Assembly (NCBI GenBank): GCA_900757495.1
Contig: CAAENX010000019.1
Location: 1-64,000, forward strand
Reading direction: 5' to 3'
Length of the DNA stretch: 64,000 bases
Origin: an uncultured Collinsella sp.
GTDB lineage: Bacteria; Actinomycetota; Coriobacteriia; Coriobacteriales; Coriobacteriaceae
The position numbers were made by a program, and so were the translations under genes. Position 1 is the first letter of the stretch; each line of letters opens with the position of its first letter. The notes beneath the pieces were generated by a model. The model was not told the origin of the DNA and made no database searches. It worked only from the letters and a program-made list of their open reading frames with translations. Shown piece after piece: positions 8,853-17,030 of this stretch.

Positions 8853-8927
8853 TGGGACAACATAACTAGGTTTGTTTGTCCCAAATCTTAAGTAAGTGGG
8901 ACAAACACAACAGGCTATTTTGTCCCA
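8853..8927. promoter_or_regulatory. Array of four Rrf2 operator half-sites
   Basis: The half-site TGGGACAA(A), or its reverse TTTGTCCCA, begins at 853, 875, 897 and 919 past 8000. It therefore recurs every 22 bases in alternating orientation, two helical turns apart. The pair at 875-905 forms a perfect inverted repeat with a 13-base spacer. The array lies between the divergent regulator and suf genes, on the side of the regulator promoter. It is the obvious binding site for the Rrf2 protein. Confidence 0.75.
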
Positions 8928-8964
8928 CATCTAGAAAAGTCGAGTGGATTAGTCGGGTTTTCCC

Positions 8965-8992
8965 TTGACTAACGCCGAACCCATAGTAACTT
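8965..8992 (+). promoter_or_regulatory. Candidate promoter of the suf operon
   Basis: TTGACT at 8965 and TAACTT at 8987 are separated by 16 bases and lie about 65 bases before the sufC start. The -35 box is good and the -10 box is moderate. The operator array ends 38 bases upstream of the -35 box. Confidence 0.5.
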
Positions 8993-9056
8993 TATTCCGA
9001 GAAGATTCCTAGGGTTTAGTACACCTATGAGTACACCATATACAGAGAGGGACAGC

Positions 9057-9857
9057 ATGAGTGCAAATCCGCTGCTTTCCATCGAAGGTCTGACCGCCTC
9101 CGTGGACGAGAAGACCATCCTCCACAACGTCAACCTCAACGTCGCCGCCGGCGAGACCCATGTGCTGATGGGCCCCAACGGCGCCGGCAAGTCCACCCTC
9201 GGCCACCTGGTCATGGGCGACCCCGTCTACACGGTCAACGACGGCCGCATCGTCTTTGACGGCCAGGACATCACCGAGCTCACCACCGATAAGCGCTCGC
9301 GCGCCGGCCTGTTCCTGAGCTTCCAGGCCCCGGTCGAGATCCCGGGCGTGCCGCTGTCAAGCTTTTTGCGCGCCAGCATCGCCGGCCGCCCCGGCCTGGA
9401 GATGAAGGGCAAGGAGTTCCGTCGTCGCGTCAAGGAGCTCGCGGCCGAGCTCAACATGGATACCGCCTACCTCAACCGTGAGCTGGGCGTGGGCTTCTCG
9501 GGCGGAGAGAAGAAGAAAGTCGAGATGCTCCAGCTCCTGCTGCTGCAGCCCAAGCTCGCCATCCTGGACGAAACCGACTCCGGCCTGGACGTCGACGCCC
9601 TGTCCACCGTCAGCCACGGCATGGACGCCTACCGCAAGAGCTGCGACGGCTCCATGCTCATCATCACGCACAACACGCGCATCCTGGAGCACCTGGATGT
9701 CGACCGCGTCCACGTTATGGTCAAGGGCCACATCGTGCGCGAGGACGACGCCTCGCTGATTCCCTGGATCGACAAGAACGGCTTTGAGACCTTCGAGCGC
9801 GAGGCCGCCGAGCAGCGCGCCCAGGTCGAGGCCGCCGCTGCCGAGCAGCAGGCGTAA
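9057..9857 (+). CDS. sufC: SufC, ATPase of the SUF iron-sulfur assembly complex
   Basis: This 266-residue ABC ATPase powers the SufBC2D scaffold that builds iron-sulfur clusters in the cytoplasm. Walker A (GPNGAGKSTL) is near residue 37, the ABC signature is FSGGEKKKVE near 148, and Walker B is LAILDETDSGLD near 168. The EKKK signature and DETDSGLD are characteristic of SufC rather than of transporter ATPases. The ATG at 9057 is preferred over an earlier one at 9027 because it has GAGAGG upstream and matches the usual start. It opens a five-gene operon, 12 bases before sufB. Confidence 0.95.
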   Translation: MSANPLLSIEGLTASVDEKTILHNVNLNVAAGETHVLMGPNGAGKSTLGHLVMGDPVYTVNDGRIVFDGQDITELTTDKRSRAGLFLSFQAPVEIPGVPLSSFLRASIAGRPGLEMKGKEFRRRVKELAAELNMDTAYLNRELGVGFSGGEKKKVEMLQLLLLQPKLAILDETDSGLDVDALSTVSHGMDAYRKSCDGSMLIITHNTRILEHLDVDRVHVMVKGHIVREDDASLIPWIDKNGFETFEREAAEQRAQVEAAAAEQQA

Positions 9858-9869
9858 AGGGGCGACGCA

Positions 9870-11282
9870 ATGACCAAGAACCGCACCGAGGTCGCGGACA
9901 TCGACCGCAGCCTCTACGACTTCACCTATGGCGAGGAGGGATTCGAGCGCCTCGACGCCGGCATCACGCCCGACATCGTGCGCGAGATCAGCGCCAAGAA
10001 GGACGAGCCGCAGTGGATGCTCGACCTGCGCTTAAAGTCCCTCGAGATTTTCAACCGCTTCCCGGACCCGACGTGGGGCCCCTCCATCGAGGGCCTGGAC
10101 ATGGACAACATCGTCACCTACGTCAAGCCCAACACCGACCAAAAGCACGACTGGGAGTCGGTGCCCGACGACATCAAGAACACCTTTGAGCGCCTGGGCA
10201 TCCCCGAGGCCGAGCGCAGCTACCTGGCAGGCGTCGGCGCACAGTACGACTCCGAGCTCGTCTACCACAACATGCAGGACACCGCGTCCAAGATGGGTAT
10301 CGTCTACTCCGGCATTGAGGAGGCCCTGCACGATCCGCAGTGGGAGCCGCTCATCCACGAGAAGTTTATGACGCTCATCCCGCCCACCGATCACAAGTTT
10401 GCGGCCCTGCACGGCGCCGTGTGGTCGGGCGGCTCGTTTGTCTACGTGCCCAAGGGCACCAAGCTTGACTTCCCGCTGCAGAGCTACTTCCGCCTCAACG
10501 CCAAGGGCGCCGGCCAGTTTGAGCACACGCTCATCATCGTCGAGGACGATGCCGACCTGCACTTTATCGAGGGCTGCTCCGCGCCCAAGTACAACGTGGC
10601 CAACCTCCACGCCGGCGCCGTCGAGCTCTTTGTGGGCAAGCGTGCGCACCTGCGCTACTCGACCATCGAGAACTGGTCCAAGAACATGTACAACCTCAAC
10701 ACCAAGCGTGCGCGCGTGGACGAGGACGGCGACATCGAGTGGATCAGCGGCTCCTTCGGCAGCCACGTGGGCTACCTCTACCCTATGAGCGTGCTCAACG
10801 GCCGCCGCGCTCGCTCGAGCTTTACCGGCATCACCTTTGCCGGCGCCGGGCAGAACCTCGACACCGGCTGCAAGGTCGTGCTCAACGCCCCCGAGACCTC
10901 GGCGACCGTCGAAACCAAGGGCATCTCCAAGAGCGGCGGCATCCAGACCTTCCGCAGCTCCATCGTGGCCACGCCCAAGGCCGAGGGTTCCAAGGCAACC
11001 GTGAGCTGCCAGTCACTGATGCTCGACGACCAGAGCCGCTCCGATACCATCCCCGCCATGGACATCCGCGCCAAGAACGTCGATATCGGCCACGAGGCCA
11101 CCATCGGCCGCATCGGCGACGACAAGGTGTTCTACCTGATGAGCCGCGGTATCTCGGAGGAAGAGGCCCGCACCATGATCGTCAACGGCTTTGCCAACCC
11201 GGTCTCCAAGGAGCTGCCGCTGGAGTACGCCGTCGAGATGAACAACCTGATCAAGCTCGAGATGGAAGGAGCGATCGGATAA
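9870..11282 (+). CDS. sufB: SufB, scaffold subunit of the SUF complex
   Basis: The 470-residue product is a full-length SufB. It carries the beta-helix core of the SufBD family, with IEGCSAPKYNVANLHAGAVE, SSIVATPKAEGSKATVSCQS and the C-terminal HEATIGRIGDDKVFYLMSRG motif that includes the conserved Glu-Glu-Ala-Arg. SufB binds SufC and SufD, takes up sulfur from SufS/SufU and holds the nascent cluster. Its stop codon overlaps the sufD start (TAATG), showing tight translational coupling. Confidence 0.95.
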   Translation: MTKNRTEVADIDRSLYDFTYGEEGFERLDAGITPDIVREISAKKDEPQWMLDLRLKSLEIFNRFPDPTWGPSIEGLDMDNIVTYVKPNTDQKHDWESVPDDIKNTFERLGIPEAERSYLAGVGAQYDSELVYHNMQDTASKMGIVYSGIEEALHDPQWEPLIHEKFMTLIPPTDHKFAALHGAVWSGGSFVYVPKGTKLDFPLQSYFRLNAKGAGQFEHTLIIVEDDADLHFIEGCSAPKYNVANLHAGAVELFVGKRAHLRYSTIENWSKNMYNLNTKRARVDEDGDIEWISGSFGSHVGYLYPMSVLNGRRARSSFTGITFAGAGQNLDTGCKVVLNAPETSATVETKGISKSGGIQTFRSSIVATPKAEGSKATVSCQSLMLDDQSRSDTIPAMDIRAKNVDIGHEATIGRIGDDKVFYLMSRGISEEEARTMIVNGFANPVSKELPLEYAVEMNNLIKLEMEGAIG

Positions 11283-12661
11283 TGAATCGAGAAACCGCTA
11301 TGCCGAACGCATTTACGTCATCCGAGCTTCTGCAGTGCGGCGTATCGGGAGCGACGAGCCCGACGACGCGTACTAAAGGTACGCGAGGAGGGTCGGAGCC
11401 CCGAGACGGCGTGCTGCAGGAGATCGGGGGCGTGAATGCGATGCCTGCCGCCACTTGGGGCTGGCTTAAGATGAACCAGACCAAGCTCGAGCTTTCCGAC
11501 GAGCTTGTCACCGCTCCCGCCGAGGCCGTTGAGGTCGAGGGCTTGGACGAGCAGTTCTCCGGTGCCGCCGACGCCTTTGACGCCGCCATGGAAGCCATGG
11601 CCGAGCGCTTCCCCGAGCGCCGCGCCGCTGCCCCCGGCGACGCCGCCGACCGCGCCCGCATCACGCCCGAGACCGAGCTCGACGTGCCCGCCACCTCTGT
11701 CTACCAGGCCGGCGCCATCAAACTCGAGGAAGAGCTCTCCCCTGCCGAGGCCTTCGAGACCGGCATGGGCGAAGCCGCCTACACCTACCTGGCCGACCAC
11801 ACCACCAAGCGCATCGTCATCGATGTGCCCGCATACCAGCACGCCACGGTTACCGTGCGCGTGAGTGGCGTCGACGCTGCGGCCGCCATCGCCGCCATCG
11901 ACGTCGTCGCCCGCCCGCAGGCAACGCTTGACCTGCGCATAGCCCTGGACTCCCCCGTTGCCGGCGAGGGTGTCGTGGGCTCCGTGCTGCGTGTGTGCGC
12001 TCACGAGTACGCGACCGTCAACGTGACCTGCACCCAGACACTCGACGACAGCTGGATCGCACTCGACGACACCGGCCTGTTCCTGGACGAGGGCGCGCGC
12101 GTCAACGTGCAGCACACCGTACTGGGTGCCGGCGCCAGCGCCACCGGCCTTGCCGGCGACCTGCTGGGGGATACCGCCAAGGTGACCATCGATACCGATT
12201 ACCTGGGCGCCCGCGAGCAGGTGCGCGACTTTAACTACGAGCTGCGCCACCGCGGTCGCAAGACCGAGTGTGAGATCGACGCCAACGGCGTGCTGACCGG
12301 CACGTCCAAGAAGGTCTACCGCGGCACCATCGACCTCGTGCACGGCTGCAAGGGTGCCGTCGGCACCGAGCGCGAAACCGTGCTGCTGGCCAACAAGGGC
12401 GTCGACAACAAGACCGTCCCCGTCATCCTCTGCGACGAGGACGACGTCGCCGGCAACCACGGCGCTACCATCGGCCACGTCCGCGACGAGCAGCTGTTCT
12501 ACCTCGCCTGCCGCGGCCTTGACCAAAGCGCCGCCGAGGACCTGTTCATCCGCGCCAAGCTGGAGGACGCCGCGCTTTCCACCACTGACGAGCGCACCCG
12601 CGCCGCCGTCGTCCGTCTGGGCAACAACCTGATCGATAACTTTGAGGAGGAGCTCGCATGA
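11282..12661 (+). CDS. sufD: SufD-like subunit with an N-terminal insertion
   Basis: The 459-residue product has the SufBD beta-helix (VQHTVLGAGASATGLAG, LVHGCKGAVGTERETVLL) and the closing HGATIGHVRDEQLFYLACRG motif of SufD. SufD pairs with SufB and SufC and is needed for iron entry. The start at 11282 overlaps the sufB stop. Near the N-terminus about 30 residues (roughly 17-46) are encoded by an imperfect palindrome and interrupt the usual path into NAMPAATWGWLKMN. This segment looks like a repeat inserted in frame. The rest of the protein appears intact. Confidence 0.9.
   Translation: MNRETAMPNAFTSSELLQCGVSGATSPTTRTKGTRGGSEPRDGVLQEIGGVNAMPAATWGWLKMNQTKLELSDELVTAPAEAVEVEGLDEQFSGAADAFDAAMEAMAERFPERRAAAPGDAADRARITPETELDVPATSVYQAGAIKLEEELSPAEAFETGMGEAAYTYLADHTTKRIVIDVPAYQHATVTVRVSGVDAAAAIAAIDVVARPQATLDLRIALDSPVAGEGVVGSVLRVCAHEYATVNVTCTQTLDDSWIALDDTGLFLDEGARVNVQHTVLGAGASATGLAGDLLGDTAKVTIDTDYLGAREQVRDFNYELRHRGRKTECEIDANGVLTGTSKKVYRGTIDLVHGCKGAVGTERETVLLANKGVDNKTVPVILCDEDDVAGNHGATIGHVRDEQLFYLACRGLDQSAAEDLFIRAKLEDAALSTTDERTRAAVVRLGNNLIDNFEEELA
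11330..11419. repeat. 90-bp palindromic element inside the sufD coding region
   Basis: CTGCAG at 11330 and again at 11414 bound an imperfect inverted repeat centred on GCGTACTAAAGGTACGC. The arms share about 40 positions with gaps and mismatches. The length is 90 bases, exactly 30 codons, so the reading frame is kept. Residues encoded here (GVSGATSPTTRTKGTRGG) are low-complexity and unlike SufD. Palindromes that enter genes in frame are known from Rickettsia, and the origin here is unknown. Confidence 0.65.
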
Positions 12662-13983
12662 TCGACACCGAGCACGTTAAATGCGATACCTGTACTGCCC
12701 CCGAGCCCATGGAACTCGACGCCAGCGATGAGGCCTCGCGCGGCTGGCCTACCGTCGATATCGAGACCAACCCCTACAAGGCGCAGTTCCCGCTGTTCCA
12801 GCAGCACCCCGAGATCGCTTTCCTCGATAGCGCTGCCACCGCGCAGCGCCCCGCCTGCGTGCTCGACGCCGAGCGCGACTTCTACCAGCGCATGAACGCC
12901 AACCCCCTGCGCGGCCTGTACTCGCTGTCCGTCGAGGCCACCGACGCCATCGCGAAGGTCCGCCGGCAAATCGCCGACGTCATCGGCGCCCCCAACGCCA
13001 ACGAGGTTGTCTTCACCCGCAACACGAGCGAGTCGCTCAACCTGGTCGCCAAGAGCTTTGCACCCACGGTACTCGAGCCCGGTGATGAGGTCGTCATCAC
13101 CATCATGGAGCACCACTCCAATCTGATCCCGTGGCAGCAGGTCTGCCGCGAGACCGGCGCCAAGCTCGTCTACCTCTACCCCACCAAGACCGGCCAGCTC
13201 ACCACCGAGGAGGTTCTTGCCAAGGTGGGTCCCAAGACCAAGATCTTGGCCGTGGGTCAGGTCTCAAACGTGCTGGGCGTCGAGAACCCGGTCAAGAATC
13301 TCGGCAAGCTCGTGCACAAGTACGGCGGCTATCTGGTCGTCGACGGCGCTCAGTCGCTACCGCACATGCCGGTCGATGTGACCGACCTGGGCGCCGACTT
13401 CTTTGCCTTTAGCGCGCACAAGGCCATGGGCCCCATGGGCATCGGCGTGCTGTGGGGCAAGATGGACCTGCTCAACGCCATGCCGCCCATGCTCACCGGC
13501 GGCGAGATGATCGATTCGGTCACCGAGCAGGACGCCGTCTGGGCGCCCGTCCCCGAGAAGTTCGAGGCCGGCACGCAGGACGCCGCCGGCATCTTCGCCA
13601 CAGGCGCGGCGCTTGACTACCTGGTCAACACGGTTGGCTACGAAAACATTCAGGCACGCGAGCAGGCGCTCGTCCACTACCTGATGGGCGAGCTTATGCA
13701 GCTCGACTTTGTCCAGATCATCGGCTCGATCTACTGGGACAACCATCACGGCGTCGTCAGCTTTAACGTCAAGGGCATCCACCCGCACGATGTCGCGAGC
13801 ATCATGGACATGGACGGCGTCTGCATCCGCGCCGGTCACCACTGCGCGCAGCCGCTGCTCACCTGGCTGGGCGTCGAGAACCTCGCCTGCTGCCGCGCCA
13901 GCGTGGCTTTCTACAACGACAAGGCCGACATCGACAAGTTCATCGCCGGCCTGCATCACGTTTGGAGCACGTTCAATGGGTAA
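12658..13983 (+). CDS. sufS: SufS, class II cysteine desulfurase
   Basis: The 441-residue PLP enzyme removes sulfur from cysteine for cluster assembly. The PLP-binding lysine lies in FAFSAHKAMGPMGIGVLWG near residue 258, and the aldimine-stacking histidine in MEHHSNLIPWQ. The persulfide-forming cysteine is in RAGHHCAQPLL near 397. It has an N-terminal extension of about 35 residues (CDTCTAPEPMELD) compared with the usual protein. The start overlaps the sufD stop (ATGA), and the end overlaps sufU by 8 bases. Confidence 0.95.
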   Translation: MIDTEHVKCDTCTAPEPMELDASDEASRGWPTVDIETNPYKAQFPLFQQHPEIAFLDSAATAQRPACVLDAERDFYQRMNANPLRGLYSLSVEATDAIAKVRRQIADVIGAPNANEVVFTRNTSESLNLVAKSFAPTVLEPGDEVVITIMEHHSNLIPWQQVCRETGAKLVYLYPTKTGQLTTEEVLAKVGPKTKILAVGQVSNVLGVENPVKNLGKLVHKYGGYLVVDGAQSLPHMPVDVTDLGADFFAFSAHKAMGPMGIGVLWGKMDLLNAMPPMLTGGEMIDSVTEQDAVWAPVPEKFEAGTQDAAGIFATGAALDYLVNTVGYENIQAREQALVHYLMGELMQLDFVQIIGSIYWDNHHGVVSFNVKGIHPHDVASIMDMDGVCIRAGHHCAQPLLTWLGVENLACCRASVAFYNDKADIDKFIAGLHHVWSTFNG

Positions 13984-14410
13984 TCTGTACACCTCCACCA
14001 CGTTTATGGAGCACAACTCGCACCCCGACTATAAGTACGAGATGGACGCCCCCACGCACGAGCACGACGGTATCAACCCCAGCTGCGGCGACGAGCTCAC
14101 TCTGCAGCTGCGTGTCGAGAACGATGTAATCGAGGAGGCCTCGTTTACCGGGCACGGCTGCGCCATCAGCCAGGCCAGCGCTGATATCATGGCCGACCTC
14201 ATCACCGGCGAGACCGTCGAAGAAGCTCGCCGCCTGGCAGAGCTCTTCCTCGCCATGATCCGCGGCGAGCAGCTCTCCGAGGAAGACCTGGAAGACCTAG
14301 ACGAGGCCGCCCAGCTCCAGGACATCTCGCACATGCCCGCCCGCGTCAAGTGCGCCGAGCTCGCCTGGCGCACCCTCGACGGCATGCTCGAGGGGCAAGC
14401 TAGCCAGTAG
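13976..14410 (+). CDS. sufU: SufU, zinc-dependent sulfur transfer protein
   Basis: This 144-residue IscU-like protein has the three conserved cysteines in NPSCGDEL, GHGCAISQAS and ARVKCAELAW. It also has the insertion between the second and third cysteine that marks SufU. In Gram-positive bacteria SufU binds zinc and accepts the persulfide from SufS for delivery to SufB. It is last in the operon, overlaps sufS by 8 bases and is followed by a terminator. Confidence 0.93.
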   Translation: MGNLYTSTTFMEHNSHPDYKYEMDAPTHEHDGINPSCGDELTLQLRVENDVIEEASFTGHGCAISQASADIMADLITGETVEEARRLAELFLAMIRGEQLSEEDLEDLDEAAQLQDISHMPARVKCAELAWRTLDGMLEGQASQ

Positions 14411-14439
14411 CGGATGCCCCAGATCAAAGGGTTTGATTG

Positions 14440-14473
14440 CCGAGCCGCCCAATACGGGTGGCTCGGCTTTTTC
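14440..14473 (+). terminator. Terminator of the suf operon
   Basis: CCGAGCCGCCC pairs with GGGTGGCTCGG across a short loop and is followed by CTTTTT. It begins about 30 bases after the sufU stop. Confidence 0.85.
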
Positions 14474-14589
14474 ATAACGCCTCGGACACACAAGGTCCGC
14501 GCATCCGGCGCCCCGTCTGTCATTTATCACACGGCCAACCGCGAACAGGAGCGTTTTTCCCCAGTACAAAAAGCTTGGGGCAGGGCCAC

Positions 14590-14990
14590 GGGCACTCTAA
14601 ACAAAGTGCCAAGCCCCGTCCTGCTGAGCTTCGGCACGCCTCGCGCCTGCCGCAGAAGGGTCCCCTAGGGTGCGGCGTGCATTTTTGCGAGTATTCAGCA
14701 CGCCAAGCCGCGTGTATACGCATCGGAAGCGTTAATCAACATCTCAAGTCGCCTTTATATAGCGATTTAGAACAAGCATCGAGGTCTCAGGGGGCGCAAA
14801 CATGAGCTTCGGAGGCTCATCGGTAGGCACAAATAGCTTCGGAGCCCGTATGTTTCAAGATTGCGACGGTGCCGACAGTACCACGATGTTGAATACCCCG
14901 CTTTTTGCACGGAGTAGACGGGGGTAGGCACAGGCAAAACAGGACTAAGCCGTTATTTTATGCATGAAGGCGACCGTTCTATGCAAATCT
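14590..14990. other. Non-coding stretch with several hairpins
   Basis: No credible gene lies between sufU and the transposase-like gene. The stretch holds a GGGCACT...AGTGCC hairpin near 14600. At 14797-14855 there is a possible three-way structure: outer AAACAT with ATGTTT, then ATGAGC with GCTCAT, and a second CTTCGGAG loop. A CCCCG...CGGGG hairpin follows near 14896. It could be a structured RNA or decayed repeats, and the strand is not known. Confidence 0.3.
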
Positions 14991-15070
14991 AGATGCGCAG
15001 TTACCGTACCAAGCTTTTAGAACAAAGGCTGTGGCGTATGGGCGACCCCGGCTGCGGTGCACAGGCGGCC

Positions 15071-15874
15071 CTACACCACGTTTCCACCAGTCAGCACCGC
15101 CGCTGGCGCACGGGTGCGCACAATGCGAGAAACGGTACTTTTGCCAATACCCGTATACCGCTCAATCTGACGCACCGTAAATCCGGCATCATGCAATCCA
15201 AGAATAACGATATTGCGCTGCGCCGACGATGCGGCTTTAACCTCGTGGAACGGAACCCCGAGACCCTTCGCCAGCTTTTCGGCAAAGGCGTGCCGCTCCC
15301 ACTCCGCCTCTTCCAGATCGGGCATCGCAGGCTCGCAGGCATCGGGCTTCGAAAGCGAATAGGCAATAAAGGCCTTGGCAGAACCAAAAAGCTCAAGCAC
15401 GCAAGACGGGTCGGAAAATCCCCTCGTCATATCGTTGTCATAGGCCCGTAGATACTCGACAAAGCTGCTCCACGGATAACGCTCAATGAGATTGATGCCC
15501 GCCTCCTGCGGATCGACGTGTACGGAGCGAATAGCCTCCATCACCTGCCAGTCGGTATCGAGCGAGCGGCGCTCAAAACGGTCCCGAAACAGATGGCCCG
15601 TGCGCCCGGTACGTTTATTGAAGCGACGAGCATACGTCAGCAGCAACCGCTGCATTGCCGCGCTCATTTCGTCCTCATAATCCAAAAGCACCAGATCCAC
15701 GTGGTCGCCCATGAGACACCATGCCACGATCGTTACCTGGGCATCGCGGCAGCAGTTGCGCATCAGCTCCAAAAACTCCCACCGGTCGTCATCGGTCTCA
15801 AAGATGATCTGTTTTCCGATGCCACGGGCCGAAACATGGTAAAAGCCGGTAACCGTTCTCCAAACGCGCTGCAT
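15071..15874 (-). CDS. RAYT-type (REP-associated) transposase homologue with altered HUH site
   Basis: The 267-residue protein has a Y1-type transposase domain at residues 1-150 and a C-terminal helix-turn-helix (FTVRQIERYTGIGKSTVSRI). In this family the metal site is H-hydrophobic-H, but here the motif reads AWCLMGDHVDLVLL, so the second histidine is aspartate. The nucleophilic tyrosine region (YARRFNKRTGRTGHLFRDRF) is kept. The change suggests altered or lost cleavage, as in a domesticated protein. I see no REP copies at its immediate flanks. The second family member in this window, at 31403, has an intact motif. Confidence 0.8.
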   Translation of the reverse strand: MQRVWRTVTGFYHVSARGIGKQIIFETDDDRWEFLELMRNCCRDAQVTIVAWCLMGDHVDLVLLDYEDEMSAAMQRLLLTYARRFNKRTGRTGHLFRDRFERRSLDTDWQVMEAIRSVHVDPQEAGINLIERYPWSSFVEYLRAYDNDMTRGFSDPSCVLELFGSAKAFIAYSLSKPDACEPAMPDLEEAEWERHAFAEKLAKGLGVPFHEVKAASSAQRNIVILGLHDAGFTVRQIERYTGIGKSTVSRIVRTRAPAAVLTGGNVV

Positions 15875-16106
15875 GGCGCTCCCTTCCCCGGGATCCGCTC
15901 ACCATCAAATACAGCACGATTGAAGCGCGCCATCAAAACATTCACGCAAAACAATACACTCGCGCGGCCAAAGGCAGTAAACAGGCGGCGAACGGCACCG
16001 TTGCAACAGGTCAACCCCTGCAGCGCTTACAAGAGCTGACCAAAAGCTTGCCCAAGACGGACCCCCTCTACGGAAGTTCGCGACCACAGGACATAGAGTT
16101 AAAACG

Positions 16107-16278
16107 TTTCAATTGAAAGTTCCGCGCTTCTCGCTACGAAAACTGAGCCGTTCGCCGAATATTCCGTGCATTTCGCGGTATTATAGGGGCTGCATGTCAT
16201 GTCCCTTTCGAAGGGTCGCCCGGCAATCGCCAGCCACGACCCCCAGACGGGACGCCAACACGATAGAGAGGAGAGGCA
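16107..16278 (+). promoter_or_regulatory. Upstream region of the GGGtGRT pair
   Basis: A 12-base palindrome TTTCAATTGAAA lies at 16107-16118, and a possible -10 box TATTAT lies near 16179 in GCGGTATTATAGGGG. The GAGAGGAGAGG ribosome binding site precedes the ATG at 16278. The remainder of the gap 15875-16106 shows nothing I can name. Confidence 0.35.
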
Positions 16279-17012
16279 TGCAGTACTCACAGGAAGTGGA
16301 GAACATGTGCCCCGTTGCCAAGGGTGCATACCACGGCCCCGCACCCATCCCCGAGGAGGGCAAGTGGGTCCAGGCTAAGGAGATTTCCGACATCTCCGGT
16401 CTTACGCACGGTGTGGGTTGGTGCGCACCTCAGCAGGGCGCCTGCAAGCTCACGCTGAATGTCAAGGACGGCATCATCGAGGAGGCCCTCGTTGAGACCA
16501 TCGGCTGCTCGGGCATGACCCACTCTGCCGCCATGGCTTCCGAGATCCTTCCCGGCAAGACCATCCTCGAGGCCCTCAACACCGACCTCGTCTGCGACGC
16601 CATCAACGTTGCTATGCGCGAGATTTTCCTGCAGATCGTTTACGGCCGCAGCCAGACCGCGTTCTCCGAGGGCGGCCTGCCCGTGGGCGCCTCCCTCGAC
16701 GACCTCGGCAAGGGCCTTCGCTCTCAGGTCGGCACCATGTTCGGCACCAAGGCCAAGGGCGCTCGTTACCTCGAGCTCGCTCAGGGCTACGTCACCCGCA
16801 TGGCTCTCAACGACAAGAACGAGATCATCGCGTTCGAGTTCCTGAACCTCGGTAAGTTCACCGACGCCGTCAAGGCCGGCAAGACTCCCGAGGAGGCCAT
16901 CGCTGGCGCTATGGGCCACTATGGTCAGTGGGAGAACGCTGCCAAGTACATCGACCCGCGCACCGACGAGGAGACTCACTCCGTCGCCAGCGTGTTCCCG
17001 GTTCACGAGTAG
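16278..17012 (+). CDS. NifU-like iron-sulfur scaffold family protein paired with GGGtGRT
   Basis: The 244-residue product belongs to a family annotated as iron-sulfur cluster assembly scaffold proteins. It has NifU/IscU-like spacing of cysteines in GVGWCAPQQGACKLTL and ETIGCSGMTHSAAMASEIL. The C-terminal half (GTMFGTKAKGARYLELAQGYVTRMAL) has no counterpart in IscU. It is encoded 18 bases before the GGGtGRT gene and the two are probably always together. The GAGAGGAGAGG site decides the start. The codon usage is strongly biased, suggesting high expression. The biochemical role is unknown, and assembly or redox handling of a metal cofactor is an inference. Confidence 0.8.
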   Translation: MQYSQEVENMCPVAKGAYHGPAPIPEEGKWVQAKEISDISGLTHGVGWCAPQQGACKLTLNVKDGIIEEALVETIGCSGMTHSAAMASEILPGKTILEALNTDLVCDAINVAMREIFLQIVYGRSQTAFSEGGLPVGASLDDLGKGLRSQVGTMFGTKAKGARYLELAQGYVTRMALNDKNEIIAFEFLNLGKFTDAVKAGKTPEEAIAGAMGHYGQWENAAKYIDPRTDEETHSVASVFPVHE

Positions 17013-17030
17013 AAAGGGAGGGAAATAACT

